DNA from: an uncultured Verrucomicrobiota bacterium
Lineage (GTDB): Bacteria; Verrucomicrobiota; Verrucomicrobiia; Limisphaerales; JAJXZI01
Length of the DNA: 42,108 nt
Assembly (NCBI GenBank): GCA_903847485.1
Contig: CAINDV010001020.1
Location: 1 to 42,108 of the forward strand
Reading direction: 5' to 3'
Part shown: piece by piece, positions 28,330-36,956 of the stretch
Layout of the letters: every line of letters starts with the position of its first letter
Numbering within the stretch: position 1 is the stretch's first letter
The notes under the pieces: model-generated
What the model saw: the letters and a program-made list of their open reading frames with translations, nothing else
What the model was told of the DNA's origin: nothing
The model's database searches: none
Position numbers and translations under genes: made by a program

Positions 28330-30912
28330 TCACGAGCGTGGAGCAGCCGTCCCGCTGGCCTCATTCGTCGGTGAAGCCGGCTCCTTGGCGTCGCTCCGGG
28401 GAATCACTTGGACGGGGATCGGCTTATCAGCCGTGAGACGCATGTCGCGCTGGGGGAAGGGGATGGCGATGCCGTTTTCGGCAAACGCGCCGGCAATCAT
28501 GTGGCGCAGGTCGCTGGCGATCTGCGCGGCGTTGTGCTTCACGACATCCACCCAGTAACGTAACTCGAACGTCAGGGCGCTGTCGCCGAACTCCATGAAG
28601 AGCATTTGCGGCTTCGGCTCCTTATTCACCAAGCCGTGACGTTCGGCCACCTCGCCGAGCAGTTGCACCACGCGGCGCGTATCGGAGCCATAAGCTACGC
28701 CGACAGTGACCGTGAACCGCACGGTGCGGTTAGAGTAGGTCCAGTTAGTCAGGTTGTTCTCCAGTAAGGCGCTGTTGGGTATTAGTGTCTCGGTGCCATC
28801 CCAGCGCTGGATCACGCTCGAACGGAGGCCAATCCCAGTGACTGTGCCGCGCTGGCCAACGACATCCAACACGTCCCCGACCCGGAACGGGCGCTCGAAT
28901 AGGATGATAATGCCACTGATGAAGTTCTTGAGTAGGTTCTGGGTGCCGAACCCCACGCCGATGGCCAGGGCGCCGCCGGCAAAGGCGAAGACGGTCAGCG
29001 GAATCTTAACCGAGACTAGGCTGAACGCGATCAAGCAGAGTAGCAGCACCACCCGCACCCAGCGGCGGATCAGGCTCGCTTGGTTCGGCTCAATCTTAAG
29101 CCGCTTTACCGCCAGCGGCTCGACCAGGCGCGCGACCAGTCCAGTAAGCCAATAGCCCACGACGAGAATGAGCACGGCCAGGGTTATCTTGCCCACGGTG
29201 ACGGGGCGTTTGCCGTAGATGGACTGGCCGTCCACGATGATCGTGTCCTCGGCCACGAACAGTTCAAAACGCCACAGCTTGGAGACGAAGGTGGAAGTCT
29301 CGGCGAATAGATCCTTCACCCGCCCGGTGAAGGGCAGCGCCTGACGGTCAAAGTCGAGTGCCTCCCGCCAGCGCGAGACTACTTGCTCACGCTTCTCCAG
29401 GTTTTGCAGCGCGCGCTGGTACAAAGCCTCCCGCTGCTGGTAGGTCTCCAACCGTTCCCGCGTCAAGGCCGGGTCCGCCGCGGCGTCGCCCTGGTTTTGC
29501 AGGCGATTCTGCTGTTCGGTGACCTGGCTGGCCGCGAGCTCAATCTGCTGCCGGTAGTACGGTTTGGCCGCCTGGATAAGTCCGCTCACGCGGGTTAGTC
29601 GCTGGTAGGCCCGTTGTAACTCGGCGAGATCGCGGCTGCCGAACACGGCCAGCCGCATCTGCCACATCTGGAGCTCGCCGCCCAGACTCTCGAAGAGTTG
29701 TCGTAACACGGTCAACCGCTGGATACTGGTCTGCGCTTGGAGACCCCGCACCTCCACCACTTCCTGGAGGTGAAGCAGGACAGCCGCATTAGTAGTCCCG
29801 GCGAACTGCTCTTGCAGGGCGTGGCGCAGGTGTTCCCGGGCCTCAGTCAAGGCCCGCTGGCACGCCTCGATATTGGTGTCCGCTGCCTGAACCTCTTGGT
29901 CAAGTCGGCGTTGTTCTCTGGCTAAGTTGTCCAGGACTTTGTCGAGGTGCGCCTGAGTAAAGGTAACCTGCTGGGCGGCCACAGCCAGTTGTCGCTTGGT
30001 GGCGGTCAAGCGCTGACTAACCTCAACCATCTCTTCGGTGGCGATCTGGCGCTTCGTTTCTAAGGACGCGAGCGAGGCAGCCGCCGTGCGCTGCCGCGCT
30101 TGCTCCAGTTCCCGCTGCCAGGCCAGACGTGCGACGAGGGTGGGATCTTTGGTCCCTTCCGATTGCTCGGCGAAGCGGCGGAGCTTTTCGTCGGACTCCT
30201 TCAGGGCCGCTTGCGCGTCGGCCAGGAACTCTTCGATCACGGTGCGCGTGATCTCGGCGGCTCTGACTTTGGCATTGAGGGATTGGAGGGCGTTCCGTAA
30301 GTCGTCCACTAATAAGACCGAATACGGCGGCGGCTCCGCGAAACCGGTCCAGGAGTTGACGGTGCTCGCAAGATCCTGCTGCCGCTGCCGGGCGGCCTCC
30401 AACGCGGCCAGGTCCTCCAGGTGAAGCTGGCAGGTGCGGACTAATCGTTGCAGCACGGAACGGTAATCTATGGCTTCCGGCACCGTGGCACCGGCCGGGA
30501 GGTTGCTGGAAGTGTTCTGGGCCGCCTGGGCACGGCTCAAGTCAGCCTGGGCTTCCGCGAGTTTGGCCCGCAGGCTGGCGGCTAGTTCACCCACTCCTAA
30601 GCTGACGCCGTTGGTGGCCAGGCGCGGCGTTACGTCGCCCGCCAGCAATCCGCCAGCACTAAGCCGGGCCGATTGCGCCACTGCGTTGCTGGCCAAAACC
30701 AGACAGCAGAGGAGGACGATGAAAAACCCGAAATCCGAAATCCGAAATCCGAAATCCGAAATGGCTTCCTGCCGTTGGTCGAAAGCTGCTCTTTCTGGAA
30801 GGCGACTTAGACAAAGTGATTCGGATTTCGGATTTCGGATTTCCTTCGGATTTCGGATTTCGGATTTCGGATTTTCCCCCTCTCCCCCGCCATTGTAAAT
30901 TCCGGTTCTCAT
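28330..30912 (-). CDS. MscS-family mechanosensitive channel with long coiled-coil periplasmic region
   Basis: FAFAGGALAIGVGFGTQNLLKNFISGIIILFERPFRVGDVLDVVGQRGTVTGIGLRSSVIQRWDGTETLIPNSALLENNLTNWT (MscS core). Confidence 0.9.
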   Translation of the reverse strand: MRTGIYNGGGEGENPKSEIRNPKEIRNPKSESLCLSRLPERAAFDQRQEAISDFGFRISDFGFFIVLLCCLVLASNAVAQSARLSAGGLLAGDVTPRLATNGVSLGVGELAASLRAKLAEAQADLSRAQAAQNTSSNLPAGATVPEAIDYRSVLQRLVRTCQLHLEDLAALEAARQRQQDLASTVNSWTGFAEPPPYSVLLVDDLRNALQSLNAKVRAAEITRTVIEEFLADAQAALKESDEKLRRFAEQSEGTKDPTLVARLAWQRELEQARQRTAAASLASLETKRQIATEEMVEVSQRLTATKRQLAVAAQQVTFTQAHLDKVLDNLAREQRRLDQEVQAADTNIEACQRALTEAREHLRHALQEQFAGTTNAAVLLHLQEVVEVRGLQAQTSIQRLTVLRQLFESLGGELQMWQMRLAVFGSRDLAELQRAYQRLTRVSGLIQAAKPYYRQQIELAASQVTEQQNRLQNQGDAAADPALTRERLETYQQREALYQRALQNLEKREQVVSRWREALDFDRQALPFTGRVKDLFAETSTFVSKLWRFELFVAEDTIIVDGQSIYGKRPVTVGKITLAVLILVVGYWLTGLVARLVEPLAVKRLKIEPNQASLIRRWVRVVLLLCLIAFSLVSVKIPLTVFAFAGGALAIGVGFGTQNLLKNFISGIIILFERPFRVGDVLDVVGQRGTVTGIGLRSSVIQRWDGTETLIPNSALLENNLTNWTYSNRTVRFTVTVGVAYGSDTRRVVQLLGEVAERHGLVNKEPKPQMLFMEFGDSALTFELRYWVDVVKHNAAQIASDLRHMIAGAFAENGIAIPFPQRDMRLTADKPIPVQVIPRSDAKEPASPTNEASGTAAPRS
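30726..30874. repeat. Inverted arrays of 7-bp repeats CCGAAAT / ATTTCGG
   Basis: Five CCGAAAT units at 30727-30761; ATTTCGG units in two short runs at about 30829-30874; spacer about 65 bp. Confidence 0.95.
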
Positions 30913-30922
30913 TCGCCCGGCC

Positions 30923-31103
30923 TCACTTCATGCCCTGCCTGACATCAATCAACAGTTGGTCCGCATAGTCTATCCGGATGAGGCCCAGGCGGGGGAACTC
31001 CAGATCGAGAATGACATAGATAGTAAGCGACATGATGAAGGCGAAGCCGAGGATGTGGAACCAACTGAACTGCGGAGCGTCCAGAAAGCAAATTCCTATC
31101 AAT
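30923..31103 (-). pseudogene. C-terminal fragment of a DUF4239/bestrophin-like membrane protein
   Basis: Minus reading IGICFLDAPQFSWFHILGFAFIMSLTIYVILDLEFPRLGLIRIDYADQLLIDVRQGMK* with no N-terminal part. Confidence 0.65.
31066..31103. repeat. 38-bp direct repeat, left copy, bounding the insert at 31.1-32.55 kb
   Basis: TGAACTGCGGAGCGTCCAGAAAGCAAATTCCTATCAAT; 36/38 identical to 32513..32550. Confidence 0.95.
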
Positions 31104-31127
31104 AAAATTCAAATCGCTAAATGCTTG

Positions 31128-32171
31128 TCATATAAATTCGATTTCTTTACCCTGCCAGTAACTGGCGATACGTCCCATTTGGACGTAGGTTTCCATCCCC
31201 CCGCAGTGCACCCCGCGTGCCTCTATAAACTGCACGAGCGAACTGTCAGGCATACAAGTTCCTGAAGAATCAGATACAACCATTAAGGCTATCGGTGGTC
31301 TTCCGGCGGAAATGTCAGCATCAGCCATTGCCCGTAATGCCCCAAGAAGCGTAGCCTGATGTTCTATGCTTTCAGAGTATCTCGCTCCTAATACTCTTGG
31401 TCCTATATCCTCATAAAATGTTGGACTCCTTCCATTCACCTTCACATGTTCGACAAGAATAAGATATAAGATTTTCAGCCATTCGTTGGTGTCCTTATCG
31501 AAAGCATTCAAGCACACTTTAACGGTGGTTGAAGTCTCGGGATTTGAATCGGTTGGGTTGCGATTCTTATCAGAAGGTATTTCAAGATCACGAAGAGTTT
31601 CAATCTCGGATATTGAATATGATTTTCCACACCGGCAAATGGCGGCGTTTGATTTAAAATCAAAGTCATCAGATCTTATTCCGAGAGCATATTTTGATAA
31701 AAACGCTCTGTCCTCTGGAGACTGATAAGGTTGAATAGCAGAACGTGTATTCTTAAGATACAGTGTGCAATATGTCCTGCCACATTTGCATCTGAAGACG
31801 ACGTCCCTGCAATGCCTACAACGCACATACTCGCCAAGTGAAAAAGTCGCGGTAACATCCCATTCATGTCCATCCTTTTTGATCCCTCCGCAGAGACGAC
31901 ATATGCAGCCATTCCATTTGTGCCCTTCCTGACGAGTCTTGCCGCATTTCAAACATTTGCAACCTTCCCAAGAGTGAACAGCGGCCTGCATTTTGTCGCA
32001 TTTGGCGCACTTCTCGCAATCCTTGGAATAATCGTGGTTCTCGTCACGCGTCTTATTGCATATCCCACATTTGCAACCAGCCCACTCGTGGTCTTGATCG
32101 CGGTTCTTTCCACATACTGAACATTTGCAATCCGTCCATTTGTGGAATCCTAATTTGCATAACAGGCTCAT
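31128..32171 (-). CDS. Protein with N-terminal tandem Cys/His (zinc-ribbon-like) repeats and uncharacterised C-terminal domain
   Basis: MSLLCKLGFHKWTDCKCSVCGKNRDQDHEWAGCKCGICNKTRDENHDYSKDCEKCAKCDKMQAAVHSWEGCKCLKCGKTRQEGHKWNGCICRLCGGIKKDGHEW: five units of H-x-[WY]-x2-3-C-x-C-x2-C. Visibly AT-richer than flanks. Confidence 0.8.
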   Translation of the reverse strand: MSLLCKLGFHKWTDCKCSVCGKNRDQDHEWAGCKCGICNKTRDENHDYSKDCEKCAKCDKMQAAVHSWEGCKCLKCGKTRQEGHKWNGCICRLCGGIKKDGHEWDVTATFSLGEYVRCRHCRDVVFRCKCGRTYCTLYLKNTRSAIQPYQSPEDRAFLSKYALGIRSDDFDFKSNAAICRCGKSYSISEIETLRDLEIPSDKNRNPTDSNPETSTTVKVCLNAFDKDTNEWLKILYLILVEHVKVNGRSPTFYEDIGPRVLGARYSESIEHQATLLGALRAMADADISAGRPPIALMVVSDSSGTCMPDSSLVQFIEARGVHCGGMETYVQMGRIASYWQGKEIEFI

Positions 32172-32192
32172 AGTTTTTTCCTTGTTTGTATA

Positions 32193-32550
32193 TTAATTCT
32201 CCACCGAGTGTATTCCACCTGTGCTGGCGCGGTTGGCGATGTTCATGTGTTCGGGATTGTTCGGATTAGCCTGCGAACAATTCATCAGGCACGCGCCACA
32301 GCGGGAAGTTGATTTAGACATTGCCGGATTTGGGTTTGTTTGCTGCTTTTTCGTATTCACGCAAAGTTTTTTCCTATTCCGCGATGCGTTCCTCGATTTG
32401 CCTGCGGTCGGCGAGGTGTTCGTCCATTTCCATTTTCGGAAACATGGACTCCGCGTAATACGGCAGATGGCCGGAGGTTTTATACATTTTGTCTTGGGCT
32501 GGTTTCTGGCGTTGAACTGAGGAGCATCCAGAAAGCAAATTCCTATCAAT
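32193..32550 (-). pseudogene. Mosaic of gene fragments: possible ThrRS-like piece plus a third copy of the ETF-QO ferredoxin tail
   Basis: CGACLMNCSQANPNNPEHMNIANRASTGGIHSVEN* versus CGACLWNCATAIPGEPDRMNIAFRAGTGGLHSAEN*; another frame reads KMYKTSGHLPYYAESMFPKMEMDE. Confidence 0.7.
32513..32550. repeat. 38-bp direct repeat, right copy
   Basis: TGAACTGAGGAGCATCCAGAAAGCAAATTCCTATCAAT; overlaps the PPK2 stop codon. Confidence 0.95.
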
Positions 32551-33475
32551 GCTCTTGCTGGGTAGCCTCCGGCTCGGTCGGCTTACCCTGCTTCTCCTTG
32601 GCGGCTAAGAGTTGCTGCCACTTTTTCTTCCCGATCTTCTTCTCTTCTTCCTTCTCCGCGTGATGGTATTGGCGCGTGATGGCCTTGAGGTCCACGGTCG
32701 GTTTCGGGAACTTCATGTCCATCGCTTGCATCGTTTCCGCGACAATCTTCGCCACCGCGAGATTGCGGAACCACTTATTGTCCGCGGGGATGATGAACCA
32801 CGGCGCGTGCTTAGTGCTAGTCTGGCGGAGAAGGTCTTCGTAAGCCTCGGTGTAATCATCCCAGAACTCCCGCTCCGTATAGTCAGTCTCGCTGATCTTC
32901 CAATGACGGGCCGGGTCGTCCAGCCGTTGCTTGAAACGCGCGAGCTGTTCCTCCGGACTGATGTGGAGGAAGAACTTGAGGATGCGCGTGCCATTCGCCA
33001 CCAACCCTTGCTCAAAGTCATTGATCATCGCGAAACGCTTTCCCCAGACCTTGTCGGGAACCAACTTATGCACGCGAGTTACCAGCACGTCTTCGTAATG
33101 CGAGCGGTTGAAGATCACAACCTCGCCCCGCTTTGGCACCTGTTCTTCTATCCGCCAGAGAAAGTCATGCGCGGCCTCTTCTTTCGACGGTGCCTTGAAG
33201 CCGTGGACCCGCGCGCCCTGCGGATTCATCGCGCCAAGCACATGGTTAATAGTGCCATCCTTGCCGGCGGCGTCGAGCGCCTGCAGGCAGATGAGCAATG
33301 ACTGCTTGCCCTCGGCATAGAGCAGATACTGCAAGGCGCGTATTTCCCGGTCGAGTTTCTCGACTTCCTTAGCCGCCGATTTTTTGCGGTCGTGGTCCCC
33401 AGTGAAGTTGGGGTCAATCTTCTTCAAGCGGACCCGGCTGCCGGGCTTTACTTTCAATAGTTTAGTGTATTTCAT
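32546..33475 (-). CDS. ppk2: Polyphosphate kinase 2 family protein
   Basis: LLICLQALDAAGKDGTINHVLGAMNPQGARVHGFKAPSKEEAAHDFLWRIEEQVPKRGEVVIFNRSHYEDVLVTRVH (PPK2 Walker A and lid). Confidence 0.92.
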   Translation of the reverse strand: MKYTKLLKVKPGSRVRLKKIDPNFTGDHDRKKSAAKEVEKLDREIRALQYLLYAEGKQSLLICLQALDAAGKDGTINHVLGAMNPQGARVHGFKAPSKEEAAHDFLWRIEEQVPKRGEVVIFNRSHYEDVLVTRVHKLVPDKVWGKRFAMINDFEQGLVANGTRILKFFLHISPEEQLARFKQRLDDPARHWKISETDYTEREFWDDYTEAYEDLLRQTSTKHAPWFIIPADNKWFRNLAVAKIVAETMQAMDMKFPKPTVDLKAITRQYHHAEKEEEKKIGKKKWQQLLAAKEKQGKPTEPEATQQEH

Positions 33476-33651
33476 GGTTGTAGAGTAGGATAGCCGGTCG
33501 TTTTGACCAGCTTAATTTGTGGTTTGTCGGCGGGCGACCGGGAGCGAGACTCGACCAACACCAGACCGCCGCCGGAAGCAACGATTCGTCATTCGGATTT
33601 CGGACTTCATTCGTCATTCGCCTAGGAGTTTGGGCTGAATAGTCGGTTAGT

Positions 33652-36600
33652 TTAGTGAGCCGGCGTGGCGGGCGGGTTAGCTTCAGCGGGCTTGGCCCCC
33701 TCGTGTTTGCCGCCGCCCAGTTTCTCCACCACATAGAACGTGACCGGGATAAGGAAGATCGCTATGGCGCTGGCCGCCAACATACCGCCAATGACGGTGA
33801 AACCCATGACTTGCCGCGAGAGAGCGCCGGCCCCGCTCGCCTTGGCCAGCGGCACGCAACCCAGGATGAAGGCGAAGCTGGTCATCAAGATCGGACGCAA
33901 CCGCAGCCGGGCACCCTCCAGCGTGGCGTCCAACAGCGGTTTGCCTTGCTCATAACTCATCTTACAAAACTCAACGATGAGAATGGCGTTCTTAGCCGCC
34001 AGGCCGATGAGCATGACTAAGCCGATCTGGGCGTAGATGTTGTTCTCGTAGTGGCCGACCATGAGGGCGGCGAACGCGCCGAACACGGCGATAGGCGTGC
34101 CCAGCAGCACGCTGAACGGCAGGCTCCAGCTCTCGTATTGCGCCGCCAGGATCAGGAACACACACAGTAGCGAGAAGCCGAAGATAACCATCGGGGAGAT
34201 GCCTTCCTGCGCCTTCTTCTCCTGGTAACTCATGCCCATGTAGTCGTAACCCATTCCGTCCGGCATGGTCTGGGCGAAGACCTCTTCCAGCGCCTTCATG
34301 GCCTGCGCCGAGCTGTATCCGGGCCGAGCCGAAGCGTTGATCTGGGCGGACTCGTGGAGGTTGTAGCGCAGGGTAAACTCCGGGCCGATGGTGTTAGTGA
34401 CGCTGGTGACGGCGGCCAGCGGCACCATGTTACTGGCGTTGTTGAGGACATAGAACTGGCCCAGGTTCTGGGCGTCGTTGCGGTAATCGCCCTCGGCCTG
34501 CACATACACCTGCCACTGGCGACCGAAGCGGTTGAAGTAGTTCACAAACGCGCCGCCCATGAAGCATTGCATCGTCTGGTAGACGTCCTGAAGCCGCACG
34601 CCTTGCTGCAAGACTTGGTCGCGGTCCACGTCCACATACACCTGCGGCACCGACAGGAGCGCGGTGGTGAACACGCCGGCTAACTCGGGCCGCTTCTGCG
34701 CCGCCGCGATGAACTTAGTTAGATTAGGCACCAGAAACTCAACGCCCTTGCCCGAACGGTCTTCGAGGATGAAAGTCACGCCACCGGACGCGCCGACGCC
34801 GGGAATGGCCGGCGGCGGAAAGGCGAAACCCACCGCGCCGGGCAGCTTGCCGAACTCCCGGTTCAGATGCTCCTTGATGGCGATGTATTGTTCCTCGGGC
34901 TTCTTGCGCTCGTCCCACTTATCCAGTGTGATGAAGAAGAAGGCGCTGTAAGTGTTGTTGACGCCGCTTAACATGCTGAAACCAATGACTGAGGTGTAAT
35001 ACTTGATGCCCGGCGTCTGCTTGAGAATCTCCTCAGCCTGCCTTACCACCTCATCGGTGCGTTGGAGGGAGGCGGCATTGGGCAACTGCACGCCGGCAAA
35101 GACGTAGCCTTGGTCCTCATCCGGCAGGAAGCTCGCCGGCACTCTCTTTCCGAAGAACCCCGCCAGCACGGTCAACCCGACGAGCAGCAGCAGCGCGATG
35201 GCGCTCTTGTGGATCAGCACGCGACACAGGCCGACGTAACCGTCGGTGGCTTTGCCGAAGAGTTGGTTGAAGCCGTCATAGAACTTCTGGAGCAGCCCGG
35301 TGCCCTTGGCCTTGGGCCGGAGGAGCAGGGCGCACAGCGCAGGCGACAGGGTAAGGGCGTTGAACGCGGAGATCACGACGGACACCGCGATGGTCACCAC
35401 GAACTGTTGATAGAGTCGCCCAGTGATGCCGGGAATGAAGGCCGTGGGGACAAACACGGCCGCCAGAATGATAGCGATAGCCATGACCGGGCCGGAGACT
35501 TCCTGCATGGCCTTAAGCGTCGCGTCCTTGGGTGACAAGCCTCTCTCGATGTGATGCTCGACTGCTTCCACCACCACGATGGCGTCGTCCACCACTAACC
35601 CGATGGCGAGCACTAAGCCGAAGAGTGACAGCGTATTGATGGAGAAGCCGAACAGGGGGAATAGCGCGAAGGTGCCGATAAGTGACACCGGCACAGCGAG
35701 CAGCGGGATGAGTGTCGCCCGCCAGCCTTGGAGGAAGATGAAGACCACGATGATAACTAGCGCCAGCGCCTCCACGAGTGTCTTCTGGATTTCCTTCATG
35801 CCCTCCGTCACCGCCAGCGTGGTGTCCAGCGAGACTACATAGTCCATGTCCGGCGGGAAGCTCGCCTTAAGTTTCGCCATGAGCGCCTTGGCGTCGGCCG
35901 CAGCCTGGACGGCGTTGGAATCGGGAAGCTGGTAAAGCGCGACGAGTGCCGAAGACTTGCCGTTGAGCCGCGCCTTCATGCTGTAATTCTGCGCGCCCAG
36001 TTCGATGCGGGCCACGTCCTTCACCCGCACGATGGCCCCGCCCGGCGCGGCGCGCAGCACGATTTCGCCGAACTGTTCCGCCGTTTCCAGGCGGCCTTGC
36101 GCCCGCACCGCATAAGTGAATTCCTGCCCGCTGGGCACCGGCTCGCCACCTATCTGGCCGGCGGGGTTCACGTTGTTCTGGGCCTGGAGGGCGTTGATGA
36201 TTTCCGGCACCGTGATGCCCATTTGCGCCAACCTATCGGGCCGGACCCAGAGGCGGATGGCGTATTGCCCGGCACCGAAGACTTGGACGCTGGCGATGCC
36301 CGGCACGCGGGTCATCTGGTCGTTAATGTTGATGTAGGAATAGTTGGCTAGAAAGATACCGTCGTAGGTGTTGCTCGGCGAATAGAGCGCGAACATGATA
36401 AGTGGCGCGGCGGTGGACTTCTGGACGGTGACGCCTTGGTCAGTCACGGCGGAGGGTAGTTGCGAGTTAGCCTGGCTCTGCCGCATCTGCGCGAGGATCT
36501 GATCGGTGTTCGCGTCGGTCTTGACGTTGAAATCCACCACCAGCTTCATCGAGCCATTGTTGGCGTTCAGGGAATACATGTATTCCATGTTATCCACGCC

Positions 36601-36810
36601 GGACATCTGCTGCTCAATAGGCGTGGCCACCGACTGGTCCACGGTGACGGCGTCGGCACCGGGATAGCTGGCCTGCACCTGGATCTGCGGGTCGGCGATG
36701 TTAGGGAACTGTGCGATGGGCAGGCTGGACATCGCGACCAGGCCGATGATGACCATCAGGATGGCGATGACCATCGCGACGATGGGGCGGTTGATGAAGA
36801 ATTTGGCCAT
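33652..36810 (-). CDS. RND (HAE1/AcrB-type) efflux permease
   Basis: MAKFFINRPIVAMVIAILMVIIGLVAMSSLPIAQFPNIADPQIQVQASYPGADAVTVDQSVATPIEQQMSGVDNMEYM; 1052 aa. Confidence 0.97.
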   Translation of the reverse strand: MAKFFINRPIVAMVIAILMVIIGLVAMSSLPIAQFPNIADPQIQVQASYPGADAVTVDQSVATPIEQQMSGVDNMEYMYSLNANNGSMKLVVDFNVKTDANTDQILAQMRQSQANSQLPSAVTDQGVTVQKSTAAPLIMFALYSPSNTYDGIFLANYSYININDQMTRVPGIASVQVFGAGQYAIRLWVRPDRLAQMGITVPEIINALQAQNNVNPAGQIGGEPVPSGQEFTYAVRAQGRLETAEQFGEIVLRAAPGGAIVRVKDVARIELGAQNYSMKARLNGKSSALVALYQLPDSNAVQAAADAKALMAKLKASFPPDMDYVVSLDTTLAVTEGMKEIQKTLVEALALVIIVVFIFLQGWRATLIPLLAVPVSLIGTFALFPLFGFSINTLSLFGLVLAIGLVVDDAIVVVEAVEHHIERGLSPKDATLKAMQEVSGPVMAIAIILAAVFVPTAFIPGITGRLYQQFVVTIAVSVVISAFNALTLSPALCALLLRPKAKGTGLLQKFYDGFNQLFGKATDGYVGLCRVLIHKSAIALLLLVGLTVLAGFFGKRVPASFLPDEDQGYVFAGVQLPNAASLQRTDEVVRQAEEILKQTPGIKYYTSVIGFSMLSGVNNTYSAFFFITLDKWDERKKPEEQYIAIKEHLNREFGKLPGAVGFAFPPPAIPGVGASGGVTFILEDRSGKGVEFLVPNLTKFIAAAQKRPELAGVFTTALLSVPQVYVDVDRDQVLQQGVRLQDVYQTMQCFMGGAFVNYFNRFGRQWQVYVQAEGDYRNDAQNLGQFYVLNNASNMVPLAAVTSVTNTIGPEFTLRYNLHESAQINASARPGYSSAQAMKALEEVFAQTMPDGMGYDYMGMSYQEKKAQEGISPMVIFGFSLLCVFLILAAQYESWSLPFSVLLGTPIAVFGAFAALMVGHYENNIYAQIGLVMLIGLAAKNAILIVEFCKMSYEQGKPLLDATLEGARLRLRPILMTSFAFILGCVPLAKASGAGALSRQVMGFTVIGGMLAASAIAIFLIPVTFYVVEKLGGGKHEGAKPAEANPPATPAH

Positions 36811-36825
36811 AGGTCAGAGGGGTTG

Positions 36826-36954
36826 AGTAAATCCGAAACCCGAAATCCGAAATCCGAAAGCAGCCCGAAGCCCGAAGTCCGAAGCGGTGCCGGGTGTCAG
36901 GGCGGGTTGGGTTTCGTACTTCGGATTTCGAATTTCGAATTTCGGATTTGTACC
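36826..36954. repeat. CCGAAAT/ATTTCGG-type palindrome between the YhcG-like and RND genes
   Basis: aatccgaaacccgaaatccgaaatccgaaagc...gtacttcggatttcgaatttcgaatttcggattt. Confidence 0.9.
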
Positions 36955-36956
36955 GG

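Noticed and set aside
33583-33620. TTCGTCATTCGGATTTCGG motif downstream of the RND gene as a terminator
   Set aside because: Same dispersed CCGAAAT/GTCATTC repeat debris as elsewhere; no clear stem plus T-tract.
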